Assembly: GCA_903850915.1 (NCBI GenBank)
Contig: CAINMV010000032.1
Span: 1-35,017, forward strand
Direction: 5' to 3'
Source: an uncultured Bacteroidota bacterium
Lineage (GTDB): Bacteria > Bacteroidota > Bacteroidia > UKL13-3
DNA: 35,017 nucleotides
Below the pieces are notes generated by a model, which was given only the letters and a program-made list of their open reading frames with translations, made no database searches and was not told the DNA's origin. The translations under genes and the position numbers were made by a program. Shown piece by piece: positions 1 through 9,656 of the stretch; the stretch's first letter is position 1; each line of letters opens with the position of its first letter.

Positions 1-722
1 ATAAAAGGTGCTTTTAACCAAATCCTGAAGGTGAAGAACAACATGAATGAAAGTAAGATGACATTTAAAACAACAAAACTTGCATTTTGTGATATTGTCA
101 AAACTCCATTTACCAACCTTGTTTGATTGGATAGCACAACTAACAAATTTACAGTGGCAAAAACCATCAATAAAAGAGGAAAAATATCCCGCTTCGAAAC
201 TTGATTCATCTTTTCATTTTGATTTACATTGAATACAATGGCTATAGCATACGCTAACACACAAATCATAGCAACACCAATAGTATATCGTATTGCAAAG
301 CTTTCCTGCATGATGTTGTTACGAATAGCATAGGCTGCTATGGCAATTTCAAGCAAAGCAAAGATGAGACAAAATGCAATGCTCCTAAAGATAATCCTGT
401 TTGTCAATCTAATTTTATGCGCTTCATATAGTGTTACAATTAACAAAAGCAATGCCATCAAACCAAGTATACGATTTAAAAAAACCAACATCGTCTTTAT
501 CGAATCGAAATTTACACCACTAGGATAACCATTGTTTTTATAGAGCTCATGATAATTTGCTGGCAACTTGCAATCACAGGTTGGCGGCAACCAAAAGCCA
601 AAACACTTCGGCCAATCCGGACATCCCATGCTACTCTCAGTTACATAAATTAACCCTCCTACCCCAATTAATAAAAAAAGAACAATTAAGGTGGTGAGAC
701 TGATTTTTTTGAAATTTCTCAA
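1..722 (-). CDS. ctaA: CtaA/COX15-like heme A synthase family protein, partial
   Basis: This open frame runs off the left edge, so only the first 240 or so residues are present and no stop is seen. A TTG at 722 is chosen as start because AAGGTGG lies 8 bases before it; a GTG at 734 is an alternative. The hallmark GCPDWPKCFG motif follows the first membrane segment, then a loop containing LPANYHELY as in Bacteroidota COX15 proteins, and five further hydrophobic segments. The family converts heme O to heme A for aa3-type oxidases, and the position just downstream of oxidase subunit I fits that role. Oddly, the Glu/His of the usual EYxHR or HTWIEYINR region is replaced (KTMLVFLNR), and the next-helix histidine region reads FAIRYTIG, so catalytic ligands are not visible in this half. 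Family membership is likely; activity is uncertain. Confidence 0.75.
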   Translation of the reverse strand, partial: MRNFKKISLTTLIVLFLLIGVGGLIYVTESSMGCPDWPKCFGFWLPPTCDCKLPANYHELYKNNGYPSGVNFDSIKTMLVFLNRILGLMALLLLIVTLYEAHKIRLTNRIIFRSIAFCLIFALLEIAIAAYAIRNNIMQESFAIRYTIGVAMICVLAYAIAIVFNVNQNEKMNQVSKRDIFPLLLMVFATVNLLVVLSNQTRLVNGVLTISQNASFVVLNVILLSFMLFFTFRIWLKAPF

Positions 723-806
723 ACCCGCTTCCACCTTATAAAACTTCGTTATGAATAAAAAACGAATTTAACATCCCAAAAACAGGATATTATGGTTTTT
801 TATACT

Positions 807-2711
807 TTATAAAACGCCTAAACGCAATCCTAGTTTTTTAAACCAACTAAAATGCACTACAGCTTCTTTTTTTGCATCTGTTTCTGGCGATGTATTATGC
901 CCGTTAGATGAAGCATGAGGATCACCTGCCCATTCTGCAGGAACCACGTCGTCTGGTACATTTTGAGGTACAAAGTCAGAATCAGCGTCCGGACGGCTAT
1001 AATCATATGGCCAACGATATACTTTTGGGACCTCGCCAGGCCAATTGCCATGCAATTGTTCAACAGGGGCTGTCCATTCTAATGTATTCGAATCCCATGG
1101 ATTCTGAACTGATTTCTTACCAAAGAAAATACTATATACAAAGTTGTACAAAAATATTAATTGACCGGCAGCACCAACGATTGCTCCAATTGTGATAAAT
1201 TGATTCATATCATTCCAAACTGCAAATTGATCCCAAGCAGTGAAGGCATAATAACGACGAGGAACACCACCAAGACCCATAAAGTGCATCGGAAAGAAAA
1301 CCATATAAACTGCAACCAAACTAAACCAAAAGTGAATGTAACCTAATTGAGGACTCATCATTCGACCAAACATTCTAGGGAACCAATGATAGATACCACA
1401 TAACAATCCAAAAATAGCAGAGCTACCCATTACGATGTGAAAGTGAGCTACCACAAAATAACTATCATGTAATGGAATATCCAAAGCGGCATTTCCTAAA
1501 AATATACCTGTAAGACCACCGGTAACAAACAAAGAAACCAATCCGATACCAAATAACATTGCAGGTGTAAAACGGATATTACCGCGCCACATTGTAGCTA
1601 AGTAATTAAAGGTTTTAACCGCAGAAGGAATAGCAACAAGGAACGTGATAAACATAAATACTGATCCTACCAATGGGTTCATGCCTGTAATAAACATGTG
1701 GTGACCCCATACGAAGAATGATAGGGCTGCGATTCCCATGATAGATCCAATCATCGCTTTATATCCAAAAATTGGCTTGCGAGAATTTGTTGCAACTACT
1801 TCGGAAGTGATACCCAAAGCTGGCAAAATAATGATATAAACTTCTGGGTGACCTAAGAACCAGAACAAGTGTTGCCATAAAATAGGGCTACCACCTGCAT
1901 TGGATAAGGCATGCCCATCGATGAAAATTTCAGATAGGTAAAATGAGGTACCAAAGCTTCTATCAAAAACCAACAATAAGCTTCCACTTAATAAAACAGG
2001 GAAAGAAAGAATCCCTAAAACTGCTGTAAAGAAAAACGCCCAAATTGTTAACGGTAAACGCGTCATTGTTAAACCATGGGTACGCATATTCAATATCGTA
2101 ACCACATAGTTTATACCACCTAATAAAGAAGATCCAATAAAGAAAATCATTGAAACCAACCAAAGCGTCATGCCAATACCTGAGCCTGGCATTGCTTTTG
2201 GAAGTGCACTTAAAGGGGGGTAAACCGTCCAACCACCCGATGCAGGACCAGTCTGAACAAAGAGTGAAGACATAAGAACTATACTCGATGTTAAGAAAAA
2301 CCAATAAGAGAGCATGTTTAAGAACGGAGAAGCCATATCGCGGCAACCAATTTGGTATGGGATAAGTAAATTACTAAATGTTCCACTTAAGCCAGCAGTG
2401 AGCACAAAAAACACCATGATTGTTCCGTGCATTGTGACCAAAGCCATGTAAAAATCCGGGTTAATATGTCCATCCGTTGCCCATTTACCTAATAATGTAT
2501 TAAAAATGGGGAAACTTCTGTCGGGCCAAGCAAGTTGCATACGGAACAAGATTGACATTAACATTCCTATCAATCCCATAATCAATCCTGTGATCAAGAA
2601 TTGCTTGGAGATCATTTTGTGATCCATGCTAAACACGTACTTGGAAATAAAACTTTGTTCGTGATGCCCGTGATCGTCGTGGTGCATTGTATCAGAAACC
2701 GAGTTACTCAT
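807..2711 (-). CDS. ctaD: Cytochrome c oxidase subunit I (heme-copper oxidase, A1 type)
   Basis: This is the catalytic membrane subunit of the terminal oxidase. It reduces O2 to water and pumps protons in the inner membrane. The 634 residues show about twelve hydrophobic segments. Visible ligands are His95 (MHGTIM) and His425 for low-spin heme, His423 (VAHFH) for the high-spin heme, and His288, His337 and His338 for CuB, with Tyr292 of HPEVY as the cross-linked tyrosine. Glu290 in the same motif places it in the A1 subclass. Asn114, Asp125 and Asn132 match D-channel positions. The N-terminus is His-rich (HHDDHGHHE). It lies 34 bases downstream of subunit II and is followed after about 84 bases by the ctaA-like gene, so the three probably form one operon. 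Confidence 0.97.
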   Translation of the reverse strand: MSNSVSDTMHHDDHGHHEQSFISKYVFSMDHKMISKQFLITGLIMGLIGMLMSILFRMQLAWPDRSFPIFNTLLGKWATDGHINPDFYMALVTMHGTIMVFFVLTAGLSGTFSNLLIPYQIGCRDMASPFLNMLSYWFFLTSSIVLMSSLFVQTGPASGGWTVYPPLSALPKAMPGSGIGMTLWLVSMIFFIGSSLLGGINYVVTILNMRTHGLTMTRLPLTIWAFFFTAVLGILSFPVLLSGSLLLVFDRSFGTSFYLSEIFIDGHALSNAGGSPILWQHLFWFLGHPEVYIIILPALGITSEVVATNSRKPIFGYKAMIGSIMGIAALSFFVWGHHMFITGMNPLVGSVFMFITFLVAIPSAVKTFNYLATMWRGNIRFTPAMLFGIGLVSLFVTGGLTGIFLGNAALDIPLHDSYFVVAHFHIVMGSSAIFGLLCGIYHWFPRMFGRMMSPQLGYIHFWFSLVAVYMVFFPMHFMGLGGVPRRYYAFTAWDQFAVWNDMNQFITIGAIVGAAGQLIFLYNFVYSIFFGKKSVQNPWDSNTLEWTAPVEQLHGNWPGEVPKVYRWPYDYSRPDADSDFVPQNVPDDVVPAEWAGDPHASSNGHNTSPETDAKKEAVVHFSWFKKLGLRLGVL

Positions 2712-2745
2712 ATTATATAAAGTAATTTAAAACTTTTGTTATTAA

Positions 2746-4248
2746 TTAATTAGATGCTGTTGTTTTGTTTGATGTGGAATCTGCGGCGGTAGTTGCAGGG
2801 GCATTATCCATTTTATATGGCGCTTTCAAGGTTTTTAACCAAGCATCATACTCCTCTTTTGTTTCTACGATTACCACCATTTTCATCATATAGTGTGATG
2901 CCCCACAAATTTTATTACAAAGCATCATATAATTCCAATCGTTGTAGATATCATCATTTGGATGTTCTTTTTGCAAACGAGCACGCATTTCCTTTGTTGT
3001 AACAATAGGTGTAAAAACTTGAGATGTTGGCATTCCTGGTACCGCATTCATTTGAACACGTAAGTTCGGGATAAAGGCTGAATGTATTACATCTTGAGCA
3101 CGAAGATTCATCACAACTGGCTGATTAACAACTAAATGAACCTCTCCAACATTTGTGATGTCATCATGACTATCGGCATCATTATAATCCATACCTACTG
3201 TATTTGCACCTTCAATTTTGTGATAATCATGTTTGCCTAGTTTACCGTCAACACCCGGATATCTAACAGTCCAATCAAATTGACGTGCATAGATTTCAAT
3301 TTCGTAGGCATCTGCCGGTTTCTCTTGCATTGTAATACCGTTCCATGTTTTTAGGCCATAAACTAACAAACAAATCAAAACAATAGACGGAATTATCGTC
3401 CACCAAAATTCAACTTGATTGTTGTGAGGATAATAGAACCCTTTGGTTCCTGTACCCTTGTGACGATAAAAATAAGGAAACGTAAATGCCAAAATCTGGC
3501 ATATAATAAATACTATGCCAGTAATATATAAAGTTACCATGAACATATCATCTAATATGAGGCCATGTGCAGAACCAGACCCAACAGAGAAATACGTATA
3601 TGGTGAATATCTAGTAAAATAATAATATATATAAATAGATCCAGCAACAAGCATTATTGGAAACATCGTTGCATTTATTTTGTTCCAATTAATAAGCTCT
3701 TTTCCTAACAAACGAGACACTTTGTTTTCAATGCTGAAGAGCAAGTTAAGTAAAGCGAATAGAAGAACACAAACAAAGATATAAAGCCAAAGGCTCACTT
3801 CTTCAGTGGCTGGAGCATTTGCACCTGCGTCGATTGCTGAGGCTGACTTTGCGGAGGCTGCACCTGCCACAGGCGCATTTTCGATATAAACAACAATGTT
3901 TTTTATTTCTTCATCAGAAAGATTCGGAAATGCCGTCATAGCTACCTGGTTGTATTCATTATAGATAGCAATCGCCTCCGGATCGTTGGCTGCACGTAAT
4001 TTTGAGTTGTCCTTAACCCATTTAATGATCCAAGCTTCTTTTCTTCTGCTCGAAACACCGCGTAAAGCCGGCCCAATAACTTTTTTATCTATTGCATGAC
4101 AAGTAAGGCAATTCGTCTTAAATGTTTTTTCGCCACTCAAATATCCGGGATCCTTTGACATATCAGCACCTGCAGCAAAAGTGCGAATGCTTAGGACTAA
4201 AATTACGGATAAAAATGCAAATACTTTTTTCGTGTTAAAATGCAGCAT
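2746..4248 (-). CDS. ctaC: Cytochrome c oxidase subunit II with N-terminal cytochrome c domain
   Basis: The 500-residue protein begins with a signal peptide (about 1-26), then a class I cytochrome c domain with CLTCH at 47-51 and a probable axial Met104 (MTAFPNLS). After an Ala-rich linker come four hydrophobic segments near 152-173, 192-211, 233-260 and 281-299, followed by the periplasmic CuA cupredoxin domain. CuA ligands are His389, Cys444, Cys448, His452 and Met455. The usual Glu of CxExC is Lys here, which I recall as common in this phylum. The heme domain would pass electrons to CuA. In caa3 oxidases the fused cytochrome c is normally at the C-terminus, so the N-terminal placement is unusual. 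The C-terminal 20 residues are low-complexity Ala/Thr/Ser. It is the first gene of the oxidase operon in this window. Confidence 0.95.
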   Translation of the reverse strand: MLHFNTKKVFAFLSVILVLSIRTFAAGADMSKDPGYLSGEKTFKTNCLTCHAIDKKVIGPALRGVSSRRKEAWIIKWVKDNSKLRAANDPEAIAIYNEYNQVAMTAFPNLSDEEIKNIVVYIENAPVAGAASAKSASAIDAGANAPATEEVSLWLYIFVCVLLFALLNLLFSIENKVSRLLGKELINWNKINATMFPIMLVAGSIYIYYYFTRYSPYTYFSVGSGSAHGLILDDMFMVTLYITGIVFIICQILAFTFPYFYRHKGTGTKGFYYPHNNQVEFWWTIIPSIVLICLLVYGLKTWNGITMQEKPADAYEIEIYARQFDWTVRYPGVDGKLGKHDYHKIEGANTVGMDYNDADSHDDITNVGEVHLVVNQPVVMNLRAQDVIHSAFIPNLRVQMNAVPGMPTSQVFTPIVTTKEMRARLQKEHPNDDIYNDWNYMMLCNKICGASHYMMKMVVIVETKEEYDAWLKTLKAPYKMDNAPATTAADSTSNKTTASN

Positions 4249-4616
4249 ATCTAATAGTATAACGGTTGATTATATTTTCTGATCTATAAAATGACAATAA
4301 GTTGACAATATTATAAAATCGCGGGCAAAGTTATTTTAAAAATCTAAATAAATAAAAGAAAAAATCAAGAATTATTAACACCCCAAAAGCCTCTATAATA
4401 AGCCATTTTGACATTTTGCCACCTTTTTTACATTAATTAATGTGATGTCAGATGGCTATCCGAAAGCAAATCAAATCTAACAAGCCGAATTGCGAAATTA
4501 TATTCTTTTACTCAATCCTTTAGGATGTAATCTATGATTTTCATCATTTGAACTTATAAAATGATTCTTCTGCGGTTAATTCCATGTTCGAAATTTGGGT
4601 TCAAAGAATCTCCCTT
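4249..4616. other. Intergenic region upstream of the oxidase operon
   Basis: This is a 368-base AT-rich stretch between the start of ctaC and the end of the secreted hydrolase gene, both on the minus strand. It should hold the oxidase promoter and the 3' end of the hydrolase transcript. I see no open frame with coding character and no clear hairpin followed by a T-run. No convincing TAnnTTTG box was found near ctaC. The main structured element is the inverted repeat listed separately at 4409-4450. Confidence 0.6.
4409..4450. repeat. Nested inverted repeat, possible operator
   Basis: TGACAT at 4409-4414 and ATGTCA at 4445-4450 are exact inverted copies. Between them lies a perfect 14-base palindrome, ACATTAATTAATGT, at 4430-4443. 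It sits about 160-200 bases upstream of ctaC. It could be a regulator site for the oxidase operon or a transcript-end structure for the hydrolase gene. Function is inferred only from symmetry and position. Confidence 0.4.
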
Positions 4617-7600
4617 TTATTCATGAACAACGATCAATTCACGTCGAAATTCATAGTCATTTATTTGTATTTTAATAAAATAAAACCCATTTTCAAGTTC
4701 AGATGTGTTCAACTTAATCTTGCCCCCAGTTAATATTGAAAAATCTGCATGGAATTTCGCGCCGAGCATATTGGTGATGGAGATAGACCGAAGTTCATTA
4801 GCATTCATTCCCGATATTTCGACATTCAACAATTGGTCCACAGGTGTTGGGAATAGCGTTACGTCGGATTCATGGAGTTTTCCTTGATAAATTGGTTGAT
4901 CTGAAGCATTGCCATCTTGGATATTTGCTAAATCCCCAATAAGTAAACTATCGGAATTACCAACAGTGCCAATATCCCAGATATTTCCATTGGTGACGAC
5001 GGAACAATTGGAATAGGATGCACCTACAATGGCATTAGTAAGCAAGGTTCCTTTATAAATTGCAGTTGGTGTAATTATATTGAAGTTGTAGGTGCTAGGA
5101 TTTGCAAAAGGGTTTGGGCTCCAAAAATTATTATCAACCGACAAAAAACTAGGCGAAGTGCTTTTGGGGGATGTGACATTGAATAGCATATCGCCGTATA
5201 AAAAGTTAGTCTTAATTTTGGAATTGCCTTGAACTAAATTGTTATTCCCATTCAACAAGTCAATTGTGCCATTTTGCATTGCAAAATAATAGCTATTGTT
5301 GAGGAAGTTACAATCACCACCTGCTATTAAAAAGTCTTTGTCCTGCTTCAACCTACTTAAATTAATATTGCCTTCGGCATAGACAGCCATATTGCAATTT
5401 TTAAAGGCACTACATGCAATTGTAATAGAGGAATTGTTATTCTTTTCTTCCACCGCGGTTGTATTAAATCTAAAATCGCAACCTTTTACTACTGCACTCA
5501 AACCACTAGCGCCATTATATTGGACTCCTGTGGCATTATTTGAGAAGCTCGTAAATTCTATTTTTAATTGAGCACATTGGTTTGCAATAATGCCAATAGT
5601 ACAATGCAAAAAATTGCTATTTCCAATAGTAATTGGCAACTTAGAAAGAGATGCTCCAGCAAAACATTGGCTAAATAAATTATGATTGATAATAACCATA
5701 TCGCCAACATTATAGGTTTCATCCACTTTAAGCCCAGTACCAAAATTTTGAAATCGACAATTTGTGATTGAGATATTGGGTTGTCCAAAAAGCACCACTC
5801 CTAGATTGTTAATTTGCGCCCCTTCACCTTTGAAATTAATGAATGAAAAACTGATAGCAGCGTCCGATAGTAGCGACGAGTTTTTATCGATTTCTACTTC
5901 GCCTTGTTTAAAAATCAAAGCTACGAAGCCATTTGCTGCTTGCCTATAGCTCCCGCGAATTTGCAATGGCCCACCGGTTACTCTCGCTATTTTAGAAGCA
6001 ATGCCAGATCCTAGTAATTCAATAACATTGTTTGAATTGGCACTCGTAATGTTAGGCGAATTAACGAAATCAATAAATCCATGCCTCTGGCCTGGACTAT
6101 TTGAAAAAGTAAATTTCGAGTCGGCATCAGGCATGATTACCTCGCCTGCAATTTGGAGAATTGCTTCGCCTCCATCCAAAATAATTTTTGCCCCTTTATG
6201 ATATATAAACTGTGCCCCTTTTTCGATGACAAGCACACTTCCATTTAAAATATGTAATGTGGCACCCTCCATCAATTCTAATTTGCTTTCTTTTCGGAAA
6301 TACGTTACCGTCTTTCTTTCATTACCATCGCCCAACTCAAATAAACCACCTGCATTAATAACAACATGCGTTGGCTCACAGCTTTCCGTAGTAAACAACT
6401 CAAAGGTTGCCTTATCCATCGGCTTGTTGACGGAAGCATAAAACTGCTCTTCGAAGCCAGCATGCCTATTTTTATATCCTATAAAATCATTGGCAAATAC
6501 CTTAAGTGCGCAGTCGGTATTGACCGTTATAGAATGTAATCGATTGAAATTTAAATTACCGAAATTATAATTACTGCCTGCAGGACTCGATGCCGTTAGA
6601 TGACTCTCATAATCTCCCATCTGAAGGTCCTCAATGGCCCACTGTATAAGCCCTTGAGAGATGTAAACATGTGGCTCATTACCTTCGAAAGTATATGGGC
6701 CGTAAATAGCATCGAATGGACTAATACTATAATTAGGCTGGTGGAATTTAATAGCATTGATGCCAAAGTTGTTCACTACATTAAATAATGGGCCATCCTT
6801 TTTTTGCCAAACCTCCGGATAAATACCTAGTGCACTTACCGTAGGAATGAAACCAAAGTTAGAATGGTATGCAATCCCTGGCGATATCGATAACCATTTT
6901 GATATTTGCACCGTTTGATCCAAAGCCAAAATACCATCATTTGTTCCTCCAGGTGCAAAGTCAAAACCAAGCCCTTGAAATCGAATGTTTTCGCAACTTA
7001 TTTTACCAATGGGGAGGAGACGGTTTATCAAATAATACTCGCGTTTGGCAGAAAACACAAAGCGGCTTGTTAAGTCGGAATTGCATTGGGACGCCTTTAA
7101 TGTTGATCCATCCTCTGCGAAAATCTTTGCAGTAAAACTTGATTTCAATTTAGTAAATACATTCAAAGGCAAGTATAGCTCAGCAAGTAATTCACCACCG
7201 CTATAAACATTGTGGCTGGTTCCAAAATCTTGTAATGTTGAAATAAGAGATCCATTGGCGATTGCCACTTTACGGCATTTTGTGGGGTAACTTCCCATTT
7301 CTGTCATCTGACTATAGAAGCTGTAATAATCGGGGTGCGCTTTACTTTTATACTTCTCAGAATGATGATAAATTAGAAGTTGCTTTGAAGCTGAACGATC
7401 GAGTTTGCGCTCTAAATTATCTATACTCGCTTTGAAGTTATTGAAAGAATGTATATTGTTATCGGCAGTCCACTTTACAAAATGCTGTAAGCCAAGGGCG
7501 ATGTTTGCTCCTTCGTTGGGCGAATCGAAACTCACCCATTCCCGAACACAATGATTAACTTTATTTAGCTCCATATCTAAAAGTGCATACCGAGATACCT

Positions 7601-8933
7601 GCCCTCCCATACTTGCACCAAGAATCACAATTTCATCGTAAGATTTCCCACAATAGCAATTGCTACCAGAAAGGGAATTGCTATTCATACTCACAATAAA
7701 TTCTTCAAGTAATTTGCCATTCAATCCAATGTCGGCAGCACCATAAAGCATGTCAAAAAAAATTATATCATAGCCGGCATCTGTTGCCTTCTTAACAAAA
7801 TCAGGAGCATTCACAAAAACAAGATCATTGGTTTCTTCACCAGTAATGGGATTTATATTTTTAGCTCGAGCAATGTTTTCAAAACCCAAAGTGTTACATT
7901 TATTACCCCAACTAAAATACTCGTCCACATGGTTTTCATATCCAAAGTCGATGCCATCAACAAAAATCAGGGGCTTCTTCAGGCACCGATGTTTAGTTCC
8001 ATCTCTTTTATCTCTGCCAAGCTGAATAGAGACAAGGCTTTTCATATACACCGGAACTACAGCATGCGTAATAATTGTATTGCCATTTACATCATAGCCG
8101 GAAAACAAACTCTGATTCTCATATCTTAATACCGTTCGATCGGAGTTAAACATAAAACGGCAATCCGCATAGTCTGCGGAGGGCTTATCATCTTTTACAG
8201 TGATTGACTCCAATAAAATTTCCACAGGCTCATTAGCACCATTCACATCTAAGTAAACTTTTATACCGCGAGTGCCCGGTGAACTATAATGTACAATTAC
8301 CGTATCGAAGGCCGCTATAGATTGCGGTCCTTTACCATCATCAAAATCAAATTGAATTTTCTTTGGTCTGGGCCGATTGGTTAAGTAAAGGCGAGGGTCA
8401 TATACAAAACGAAAGGTTTGATTGGAAAAATGCGTGTAATTTAAAGCGGCCGTTTTCAATACTTTTGGTTCATATGGACTTACCCCTCCTATCACAGTAT
8501 CCTTCCAATAATATCCGGAAGTATCGATGAGCCCAGATTGAATGGCGTTAAATTTCATCTTGTGGTAATCGAAATCCATTATAATAGGAACCACCAATTG
8601 ATGTTGATTATGCTGATGGTAAATTTCTTGAATCTCCTCTTTATTTGCAATGGATAGCGATGTCAACTTCATATTGTTTAACGCAAAGGGAATCGTTAGA
8701 ATCGCATCAAATGTTATTGGTGTGCTTTGATTGCCGTCGTAATCGTCCAAATCTACAAATGGAGATAGCGTTTTGTCGGCCAACAATCCTGATGAAATCA
8801 GGTTGGTGTCGAGTTTCGAAAGCAAGGTGTCGATAAAATTTTGAGGCCCAATGGAGTCGGATTGAGCGTGCCCTGTTTTTGTTTTAGTTAGGGCAAAGCA
8901 AACCCATAAGAGCAGTAAAATTGGTCTTTTCAT
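4617..8933 (-). CDS. Secreted alpha/beta-hydrolase plus beta-helix protein with T9SS sorting domain
   Basis: The ATG at 8933 (MKRPILLLL) is preferred over the TTG two codons upstream because it directly begins a signal peptide of about 23 residues ending at HAQ. The product has 1438 residues. A lipase/PGAP1-like hydrolase region spans roughly 300-720: VDGIDFG near 325, the nucleophile elbow GASMGG with Ser441, SFDSPNEGA near 470, and DFAPGG and FIPTVSALG near 658-703, which look like the later active-site regions of such enzymes. Residues about 880-1290 are Asn/Gly-rich short strands typical of a right-handed parallel beta-helix. The last 80 residues (LFPTPVDQLLNVEIS to the end) are a type A T9SS signal, implying export to the surface or medium. 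Substrate is unknown; an ester or acylated polysaccharide is only a guess. Confidence 0.85.
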   Translation of the reverse strand: MKRPILLLLWVCFALTKTKTGHAQSDSIGPQNFIDTLLSKLDTNLISSGLLADKTLSPFVDLDDYDGNQSTPITFDAILTIPFALNNMKLTSLSIANKEEIQEIYHQHNQHQLVVPIIMDFDYHKMKFNAIQSGLIDTSGYYWKDTVIGGVSPYEPKVLKTAALNYTHFSNQTFRFVYDPRLYLTNRPRPKKIQFDFDDGKGPQSIAAFDTVIVHYSSPGTRGIKVYLDVNGANEPVEILLESITVKDDKPSADYADCRFMFNSDRTVLRYENQSLFSGYDVNGNTIITHAVVPVYMKSLVSIQLGRDKRDGTKHRCLKKPLIFVDGIDFGYENHVDEYFSWGNKCNTLGFENIARAKNINPITGEETNDLVFVNAPDFVKKATDAGYDIIFFDMLYGAADIGLNGKLLEEFIVSMNSNSLSGSNCYCGKSYDEIVILGASMGGQVSRYALLDMELNKVNHCVREWVSFDSPNEGANIALGLQHFVKWTADNNIHSFNNFKASIDNLERKLDRSASKQLLIYHHSEKYKSKAHPDYYSFYSQMTEMGSYPTKCRKVAIANGSLISTLQDFGTSHNVYSGGELLAELYLPLNVFTKLKSSFTAKIFAEDGSTLKASQCNSDLTSRFVFSAKREYYLINRLLPIGKISCENIRFQGLGFDFAPGGTNDGILALDQTVQISKWLSISPGIAYHSNFGFIPTVSALGIYPEVWQKKDGPLFNVVNNFGINAIKFHQPNYSISPFDAIYGPYTFEGNEPHVYISQGLIQWAIEDLQMGDYESHLTASSPAGSNYNFGNLNFNRLHSITVNTDCALKVFANDFIGYKNRHAGFEEQFYASVNKPMDKATFELFTTESCEPTHVVINAGGLFELGDGNERKTVTYFRKESKLELMEGATLHILNGSVLVIEKGAQFIYHKGAKIILDGGEAILQIAGEVIMPDADSKFTFSNSPGQRHGFIDFVNSPNITSANSNNVIELLGSGIASKIARVTGGPLQIRGSYRQAANGFVALIFKQGEVEIDKNSSLLSDAAISFSFINFKGEGAQINNLGVVLFGQPNISITNCRFQNFGTGLKVDETYNVGDMVIINHNLFSQCFAGASLSKLPITIGNSNFLHCTIGIIANQCAQLKIEFTSFSNNATGVQYNGASGLSAVVKGCDFRFNTTAVEEKNNNSSITIACSAFKNCNMAVYAEGNINLSRLKQDKDFLIAGGDCNFLNNSYYFAMQNGTIDLLNGNNNLVQGNSKIKTNFLYGDMLFNVTSPKSTSPSFLSVDNNFWSPNPFANPSTYNFNIITPTAIYKGTLLTNAIVGASYSNCSVVTNGNIWDIGTVGNSDSLLIGDLANIQDGNASDQPIYQGKLHESDVTLFPTPVDQLLNVEISGMNANELRSISITNMLGAKFHADFSILTGGKIKLNTSELENGFYFIKIQINDYEFRRELIVVHE

Positions 8934-8991
8934 AAGCAATTAAAAAATTTAGTATAACGTTTTTATTAAGGACGGTTATTATTTTGACTGG

Positions 8992-9606
8992 CTAATAGTA
9001 AAGTTCAAAAACCTTGGTTTGTGATTTTGGAATATTATAGGGGATTTTAATTGTTTCTTGTTTTGAATGAGTGTAGTCATTGACCTCATATTCGAAAGTA
9101 TCATTAACATCCGCGGACACCTTTCCACAGCAAAAAACACTGTCGAATTTGGCATAACCTCCACAGCCTGAAAAAATATGTTTATCGCTAAAGCAGATTA
9201 CATAGTTGTCAGTAACCAAGCCAGTATCCTTAATATGAACTTTAATATATGCTAATGGTTGTATATGAATATCCTGAATATTTATTTTTTCTCCATTGAT
9301 ATTTATATGTTGGCTTTTCGACTCGAATAGCGGATGACTCGCCGAGATAAAACCTGAATACTTGTAATTATTATCCAAAACAAATTGAAAACTACCATCT
9401 ATTCCGCTCATCACTGTTTTATCAGCTATATATGGGCAGTCACGACATATTTGTGTAAAACTAATCTTTACATCTGGAATTGGAATATTTGTTGTAGCGT
9501 CGAAAACTTTGCCTTGAATAACAAACTCCTTGTCTTTGGAACAATTGTTAAGAAGCAGCACAAGGATTAGGCTAATGGCGAATAGCGTAAGGTGTTTTTT
9601 ATACAT
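8992..9606 (-). CDS. Lipoprotein with carboxypeptidase-regulatory-like domain
   Basis: The start is set at the ATG at 9606 (MYKKHLTLF), which gives a normal 20-residue lipoprotein signal ending LLLNNC with lipidation at Cys22; a TTG seven codons upstream is less likely. The 204-residue product then shows VIQGKVFDATTNIPIPDVKI, the start of a carboxypeptidase regulatory-like (CarboxypepD_reg) beta-sandwich of about residues 28-110, followed by a Cys-rich C-terminal half (FSGCGGY, VFCCGK). Such lipoproteins sit in the envelope of Bacteroidota; no enzyme motif is seen. It ends 58 bases before the secreted hydrolase gene on the same strand and may be co-transcribed with it. A 60-base repeat lies 51 bases upstream of the start and could act in its control. 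Confidence 0.75.
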   Translation of the reverse strand: MYKKHLTLFAISLILVLLLNNCSKDKEFVIQGKVFDATTNIPIPDVKISFTQICRDCPYIADKTVMSGIDGSFQFVLDNNYKYSGFISASHPLFESKSQHININGEKINIQDIHIQPLAYIKVHIKDTGLVTDNYVICFSDKHIFSGCGGYAKFDSVFCCGKVSADVNDTFEYEVNDYTHSKQETIKIPYNIPKSQTKVFELYY

Positions 9607-9656
9607 AAAATTAATATTAATGTACAAGTATATTACTTAAAATATCGCTAATGAAT

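Noticed and set aside
340-528. 62-codon plus-strand frame near the left edge
   Set aside because: It lies antisense to the ctaA-like frame, which has a clear family motif, and has no recognisable features.
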